NCBI GenBank assembly: GCA_028551475.1
Contig: CM052362.1
Span: forward strand, 6,757,354 to 6,821,353
Length of the DNA stretch: 64,000 nucleotides
Source of the DNA: Casuarina equisetifolia
Taxonomy: Eukaryota; Streptophyta; Magnoliopsida; Fagales; Casuarinaceae
Direction: 5' to 3'
The notes under the pieces were generated by a model. That model did no database searches, had not been told where the DNA came from, and was given only the letters and a program-made list of their open reading frames with translations. The translations under genes and the position numbers were made by a program. Shown one piece after another: positions 57,165-64,000 of this stretch; within the stretch, counting starts at the first letter, position 1; each line of letters opens with the position of its first letter.

Positions 57165-57719
57165 TCTACCAAAGACATAATTACTTTTTGATGTGACATT
57201 TGCAAAAATAGATAAAATCATAGTTACAAAAAAAAGCTCTTCAAAAAGTTAACCATTCATTATATACTTATCTTGTCTACTTCCATTTTGCATTAATTTT
57301 TGCTATCTTTTCGTTCACACCTCTCCCTTCTTCTCATGTTGGTATCTTGAGACCATTTGCTTTGTTCTATAGACATATAATAGTTGAACTCATACTAATT
57401 GTTAGGAATATGTGTACCTTTAGAGTCCAAGTTGCTAGTGTTGTTGAGATCATTGTCCAACTTTTCGTGACAAAACACATGATCAGGCATTGTTCGAACG
57501 TCCAGCTCTTTCAGCCAAAAGAGGACGCTCTGCTCATGAAGGTGGTTCGGGTGGACTTCGTATGCCATCAGTCAATCTGATGGGCAATTTGTTGTTGTTG
57601 TGAGGAAAACCATGCTCGGTAACCCAGATCCCAGATTGCATTTTGGGTCGAGATGGAGTTGGGAAATGGCCGTATAAGTTGCATGTTGCAAGCTCAGGAG
57701 TTTGTCGTAGACTGAAAAC

Positions 57720-57745
57720 AGGACAGGACAGGACAGGACAGGACA
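57720..57745. repeat. (GGACA)n microsatellite, copy 2
   Basis: Counterpart of the tract at 25232, shorter by about one unit. Confidence 0.8.
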
Positions 57746-58483
57746 TCTCCCTTGAGCTATGACTTTGGATGATCCTAAGTTTAGCATCTTGTTCAGGGTT
57801 TAATTAATGACCTTGAGCTATGACTTTGGACTTCATCTCTACAGAGAGAGGCCCAATCCAAATAATTTTCTCATGCCACTTGAGTTATATAACTGATCTG
57901 CTGTCGTGATTAGAATGGCAATAACAACATTGTGACCATCTCCCAACCACCCTCAAGTTTGATAAAACTTCTTCATTAAGAAGATAAGATAGAAGTGATT
58001 CGACGGCAGACAAGAGGGGTAGAAAAAGAGAGGAAAGAGAAAAATGAAATAAAATAAAATCAATTACTCAAAAGCTTAAATGACTTCACTTTCTAATATT
58101 TATGAAGATATATATCATACATTGTTCTTCGAATTAAATTTCAATAGTGTAATTAATAAGTTATTTTCACGATTTATTCTCATAGGCAACTTTTGTTTTA
58201 CTTTTCTAATATAAAAAAGCGAATCCTATTGTCACAAACGTTGAGATCATTGAGCCACAAGTAATCCTTGATTACATCTAGTTGTTCCATAATTGTTATA
58301 ATCTAGCATGTGAATGTCAAAGCTAAGCACAAAACTTACAGAAACCTGGCACAACTTGAAGAAAAGGATATTTTGCCTACGAATCCTAGTTGTTTGTGAA
58401 GAAATGGTGTCAACAATATGTAGCAACCCACCTCTATCAGAACCAAGGCCAAAAGCGATTAAGAATGAACTCAAACCACTATA

Positions 58484-61400
58484 TCAATCTCCCAACTTAA
58501 TATTGTTTAGATTCTTTATGAACAAGTCATTCCAAGTATCAGTAATTCCTGGCAAGCACCAGTGCATACAATCATCATGTTTCTTTCCGCCAGATGTGGA
58601 TGGATGGGCATCTGCTCTAAACTCACTCATATGGGTTATGTCCAAAATATGGAAACCAGACCCTTTAAAGGCTTTGTATAGATGCTGATTCACTAGGCGA
58701 GCCTCCACATCTGTTCCATTGTTCTTCGGAGAGAAGAGTTCTTCAACCTGAAAGTTTGGATGGAGTTAACAGAATTCAAGCACTTAATGTTGTCTTGAAA
58801 GACATAAGTTAAACGACAGGAGCATGGAGAACAGGGCTAATACTTTAGATTGCAATTACCATGAAACCCACCTGCTCTGGCAACAATGGCTGTAGCCGTG
58901 GACAAGAACCACCTTGGTCCCATTCACCTCCTTCAAAGTGTCTGGGTGATTGTGTACGAAAGAACTTGACTGCACCTGGTCGCAGTTTTTTATCTATGTA
59001 CAGTACCTATAACGAAAGCAAACGGACCATATGAAAAAATTGTAACAGCAACTGAAGATAGCAGACTTGTTTGCAATCTGTTCCAGTGTCAATATCATTG
59101 GATGATTTCCTCTATTGTATTTATGGTATTCTCAGATCGGGTAGTTGCGTAAAACAATGATAATTAACTGATGAAGCCATTGACAGCCAATATGACGGCT
59201 TGAAGCAGGAAACTAAATCCCTGTCTAGCCAACATAAAACAATATTTTAGGCCCAAAAGTTGCCCCATGGTTTTTTACATCACTAGTTGATAAATAAACC
59301 AAGAAATCTAGGCCTGAATTAGTAACATCACTTGTACTATATGTGTAAGCCTGCAAAAAGTGAAAAAGCTCAAGTAAAGCCAGAACAACCGTTAACTGTA
59401 AGCCTAATTCTTCTCTACAATTCGACAGAGTTTTGGGAAAATAAGAAAAAAGAAAAAATGAACGACCTATGTACCATGTGTTTTAGGACCATATCCAGGC
59501 CAACGTCTGGGGGTATTGGAGGTACAACAGGGTGACCGTTCTCAAAGAAAAGCATGGGTGACTTCACTGGGTCAAATTTTGAAGGAGCCCACCACCTGTT
59601 TACAAGAAACAAAAGGAAAATTAAAGGGCAATATCTTCTCACCTATAAAAGCCACTACAACTATCACAGACAACAAGAAATACAAGGAAAGCTATAAAGA
59701 AGAAATTAGCAATTCCAGTATTGACTAATGTTGATTGCATTTAACAAGGTCATGGAATAACTTTGGGCTGCACTGCCTCACAAGTGGTTTAAAAGTGTAA
59801 AGAGAACGATGCAAACAAATGACAGAAGTTTTTCAATTATTAATATTGCAGAGCAGGGAGGTTCTAGAACAACTGGAAGGCATTCAGAAGTTTTCCTAAA
59901 ATTAAGATCAAAGTGCAGGAAGGCTCTTGCACCTTGGAACTCTGATCCTCCTATGGTGATATTTCAAGGTCATATGTGTGCATTTGTGCACCATACGTGT
60001 AAGCCCCATTGACTGAGCACTAAAGGGAGATGCATTTTAAACATGAACAGGATAAAAAAGAAAGGCATTGTTTTCAATGTTTGGCTTAGGAGATGGGGAA
60101 AGGGAGCAACAGGCCCAATGAACGAGTGGAGACATTGCAGTCTCAAACATCATAAAATTAATCGGTATTCTTATGAGAACTGCATAAGAAAATAAATTTA
60201 CCAGTGTCCAGTGTTAAAGAGTAGAATGTCATGGAAGGCCGGGGCCTCAGCCCATGTGCCTTCTGGAACATCAACATCAACTCTGAAGCCCTCCTTATAA
60301 CCAAGGGATTCCAACACACCCCCATTGCCATTAGCTGACCACCTACATGAAACAGGTGCCAAAATGTGACCCAAAAATGTCGGATATAATGTCCACAGAA
60401 TCAACTCGACAACCAACAAAAATAAATTAACACTTCCGTTGAACACGTTATAGTCATACAAAAAGCTATGCTATCTCATGCCTTTTAAACTCCTAAGAAG
60501 AAAAGGAAGAATACATACATAAGTGAATGGTGAGTTACTTCAATATAGGCTGAGCAAAAGATTGATAGAACACAAAATCGTTACCACACATCACCACTTT
60601 TGTTACCCTCAAACCCTCATGATAAAGCTAGAAAGCTTACTGGTTGCTGAAATCTCCTTCCTACACGACCCTTCTGAACTACCTAAAGGATTACTGACCT
60701 AAAGCAAACTACAACTTTCTTTAAAGCTCCTTTTCATTGTTAGATTCCCGCGTAACAAGTGAAGACTGCTCATTCTCTCAGTGAAGTTCAATACATATTT
60801 ACAGAAGTCATACAAAAAGCAATGAGCCATGTCAAATTGAGCATAGAAGGGAGAGCAGAAAAGCTTACCTAACATAACGAGCCAAAAGATTCGTGCGGTG
60901 ATATGCAATGGTAAGATTATAGCGAAGAAACGTGAATCCACGATCAGCACCAGCTGGGCGCCACTTCTTCACTTCACCGGAAACGCGTTTCAAAGTGCAG
61001 AACAGAGAGACAAACATATTTCTATTGAGGGAATCCCCAACGAAACCTGCACTGTTCAAGATTCATAAGATCCCATAGACGCCAATCACAACTCCAATTT
61101 CTTCTATTTTCCTACATTGCTCAGCAACCAATCAGAAACTAAGTCACTGCTTCGTTTGAGAGAGAGAGAGAGTACCGATGTTGGTGTTCCTATACTTCTC
61201 AAGAAACGAGACCGGATCGAACTGTGGGAGATCGCAGCGCCGAGGCTTCCACCGCCACGTCGTGAGCTGCCGACCGTTGGATTTATTGTTGGAGATACAA
61301 TTCCAGCCTTTGAATATCTCCTTGCACGTACCGTCGTATCTGAGGCCCGTTTGGTGAGTGTCGTGAATCCACTCCCCATCCGTGTAGTCACAGGCCTCGC

Positions 61401-61590
61401 CCGTGGTCGCATCCGCGTCGGGGCTCCGGGAGCGTCGAAATGGGAAAGTCTGGGGGAAGTATGAGGGAGGGGAGGAGGTTTTCCTGGACAGCGAAAGAAC
61501 AAAGAAGACGGAACCGAAACAGAGTAGAGAGAGGAGTGGGAAGAGGGGGATCTTCTTCGCGTGGTTGTGCTGGTGCTCTCGTGCCGCCAT
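58484..61590 (-). CDS. TRICHOME BIREFRINGENCE-LIKE polysaccharide O-acetyltransferase (six exons, 417 aa)
   Basis: Exons 61176-61590, 60869-61046, 60202-60342, 59475-59595, 58872-59006 and 58484-58747 join in phase to 1254 nt, all with GT-AG borders. A type II membrane protein expected in the Golgi: transmembrane segment at about residues 16-36, then the TBL domain (CDYTDGEWIHD, TWRWKPRRCDLP). The GDS esterase motif (GDSLNRN, about 142-148) follows, then RTQSPRHFEGGEWDQGGSC and the C-terminal DxxH (DCMHWCLPG, D389-H392). These are the family's catalytic Ser and Asp/His; the family acetylates cell-wall polysaccharides. Start ATG at 61590; upstream codons would begin at GTG. Closest subgroup possibly TBL12-14, not certain. 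It is the functional partner of the broken copy at 26020-29122. Confidence 0.88.
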
Positions 61591-63407
61591 AGCCGCACTC
61601 AAGCACACCCGAGGATCTGAATCAAGATTTTAATACTACAACAACAATCGGGATCCATTTTCTACTTTTTGGTCGGTTGGGAAGTGCTCGGGCCACGCCC
61701 ATGAAAATAAAAGGATGAGTTTACGTCTTGATTGTAATTAGCTTTTCTTCTTTCAATGAGTGACTAATTGAAGAACCAAGAGATCTTTTTTATCAGTGAA
61801 CTTTCTGTAATGATCTAAATGTGGCGTAATGTTATGAGAATTTCTGATCATACAAAAGAATTTATCTATTTTTCTCATTGGGTGTCAAATCCATAATAAA
61901 TGGTGTCAGAGTCAAATCATATCGTCTGTGTCTACTATTTCCTAGCATGTAATGCTTACGATTCCTATTTCCTAATATGAAGTAGGCAATAAACGCCATC
62001 CACTAAATTGAAGTAGGGGAATATATCATAAACTTTTCCCACATGGAAAACGCAATCAAAAGTTTCTGGCAACCCACGAAAGGATTGAGTTAACAAGCAT
62101 TTCGTACAAATTACTTCTTGACGTTTGAAAACATCTCGGATCTGTTTGTCCAGATGTTGAGCTTGTCTAGGAAACAAATTCAAGGTAACAACAATTTCAA
62201 AGGTATAATAGAATCAACCTCTGCGATTCCACCTTCTGGTAACAGATGAAGATGCAAGAGTCTAAACTCTTTCATCTTTTTTGTTTTGAATATCTCCGAG
62301 TACTTCCAGGATTACGAAATACAAAATTCTGTTTGGTACCCAAAATTTCTCGAATGTAGCTCTAAAATGGGAATTCAATATCACAAAAGGATTGCAAACA
62401 AGAGTTATGTTTATCAAAACAGTACATCTAACAATGGATCTACTTAACATGAGTCTTAACCTCCGGCTTAACCCGTTCTCAACTCCATTTTCATCTCTGA
62501 CCCAGCATGCAGCTCCTTCCGACCCACTCTTGTCAAATGATTGTGTATTCATTACTGGATCAAAAGTGAGCTTTTTGGATGCGCAGCCACAACAAGCCAG
62601 TGTCGGGGAGCTAAACTTTAAATGATACATAATGGTGGAAGCCATAACATGTAACCCAACTTCCTCAATGTACAAAGAGATTGATTAGATTGATTGGAAG
62701 ATCTACTCTCTCATGGTTGGAGGAAAAAATTAGCTCTATGTTTCATGAATTACAAAACTTACCCTTTGTGTGATTAAAATGCTTGCAGGAATGGTTTCGC
62801 CCCACAAGCCAGAAGTGAATATATCATGCTTACGCTCACAATGATTTGAGGTGGAAAACTTGGCAGGCAGGCTTATATGACCTTTTGGTTGAAGCCTGTT
62901 CAAATTTCTTAGACGCCGCTTCATTCTCTTCTAACTTATTCTGAACAAAGTATCTTATCCACCACGATGAACTTCGCAATTTGGCCTTCAAAGATGAACA
63001 ATTTTCATATTATCCTCCCAAGTCAACGCTGTCAATTTTCTTAAAAGGAACTAGAAAGTAACAACAATCACACAACATAGATGCACAAATTCAAGTAGAG
63101 ATTTAAAGCTACATTGACATTTCAAGTATGATTCATCACTTCCGTGTAGTGTCAGAAATTTCCCACTCCTAACCCAGAATATGTTACTTACATGGTTATC
63201 TGTAATCTATAACATAACATTTTGCACAAATTCATACTTCAATTTGTAAACTTTCACCTTAATATGTAATTAACCGGAAAGCTTATGACACCCTAATTTT
63301 TATATAGATTCTTCAGTCCTATCCATTATTTAATTTCTATTATTCCGAAAAATATAAATTTAAACAAATCAGAGCCAAAGTGTCTTTCAAAAGTGTTTAC
63401 TAATTAC

Positions 63408-64000
63408 CAGGTTGTTTTCATTGGAGTAGCATCTAGTGCAGTGAAATTGTACACGAAGAAAATTGGGATCAGAGGCTTTTTTTTTTTTACCTCTCAAGAG
63501 TTAATAAAAGATGAAAATTTTCCTTGTATAAAACAAATTCTTGATTGTAAGAGATTACCGAGTTAATTGTAAAACATAGACCCCCCCCCCCCCCCCCATT
63601 TTATTTTCATGGATTGATATATAGCAGAAGCCATAATAGTTGGGACAGTTTTTGCTGAGTTGAGAAGAGTCCCTATTCTTCTTATTGTAATGCATAAACA
63701 GCACTCTCAAACAACAGTGGTTATAGTTTTGCAAAATAACTTCAGAGATCTGAAAATCAAAGTTACCATTTCTCTTCTTTTCTCATTCTTTTCCCTTCAA
63801 GGTTTGTTATCTTGGCTAATACATATATCAACCAAATAGGAATATCAACTTCAAACGCATCAATTCACCAAATATATTGAAGCACAGTTTTTCTATTCCA
63901 TGGCCTCTTCTGAGTCCATTTACTAAATTAAATTGCACAAAAATCACTAAGAAACAACTAGTTTGTGTTAAGCATAAATACTTACAGGACGGCCAAATTT
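63408..64000 (-). CDS. Exons of the unidentified gene (copy 2, partial)
   Basis: The exon at 63408-63475 is the counterpart of 30941-31008, with the AG acceptor kept and the first codon changed from Ala to Pro. The next exon upstream enters at 63986 and runs out of the window (counterpart of 31522-31577). A downstream stretch at about 62440-62675 (FSSPTLACCGCASKK, GAACWVRDENGVENGLSRR) is open here but frameshifted in copy 1 (CCAAAAAGCTC against CCAAAAACTC). Family not recognised. Confidence 0.4.

Larger units (their letters stand above)
56537..64000. repeat. Segmental duplication copy 2 (with intact TBL gene)
   Basis: Direct duplicate of 23402-31536, running off the end of the window. Lacks the about 580-bp segment at 24166-24748. 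Confidence 0.9.

Overview
The window is nuclear DNA of a eudicot plant: AT-rich intergenic DNA, intron-containing genes with GT-AG junctions and CTAG/GCAG acceptors, TATA boxes 45-80 bp upstream of ATG codons, a Ty3/gypsy chromovirus, tRNA-derived SINEs and simple repeats. Species cannot be fixed from sequence alone; a woody eudicot is a guess.

The main content is a pathogenesis-related protein 1 (PR-1, CAP/SCP superfamily) cluster of 14 recognisable loci. Eight are intact single-exon genes (6342, 10737, 13302, 15297, 19387 and 21444 on minus; 34600 and 52824 on plus). One is open but altered by a lost start and two compensating frameshifts (715-1170). Five are pseudogenes or relics (16941, 18224, 32554, 44638, 48212). 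The products would be secreted, about 15 kDa, with CAP histidine/glutamate residues, six cysteines and a C-terminal segment matching the CAPE peptide consensus.

Layout. 1-5 kb: a block that is an inverted copy of roughly 33.6-46.9 kb, with a solo LTR of its own. 6.3-11.2 kb: two intact PR-1 genes. 13.16-22.24 kb: a tandem array of four units, each originally holding two PR-1 genes (called Y and X here), now in four states of decay. 23.4-31.6 kb and 56.5-64.0 kb: a direct segmental duplication carrying a TRICHOME BIREFRINGENCE-LIKE (TBL) polysaccharide O-acetyltransferase gene. The first TBL copy has lost a splice acceptor and carries a frameshift; the second is intact by conceptual splicing (six exons, 417 aa). 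32-53 kb: plus-strand PR-1 loci, interrupted by a complete 5383-bp chromovirus (36526-41908) with 384-bp LTRs and a TCAAA target duplication. 53.6-55.4 kb: a five-exon gene resembling the NOPCHAP1/DUF4598 nucleolar chaperone family, with GGCCCA/TGGGCC elements upstream.

The genes do not form an operon or a pathway. The window records birth-and-death evolution of a defence gene family, in which retroelement insertion, microhomology deletion, SINE insertion and segmental duplication can each be read at base resolution. I see no clearly new biological system. The strongest unusual observations are the base-level lesions, the CAPE-terminus variants, the paired TBL copies and an unexplained AACGCACCGTTT-type motif array at 55.92-56.22 kb. 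All similarities were judged by eye.
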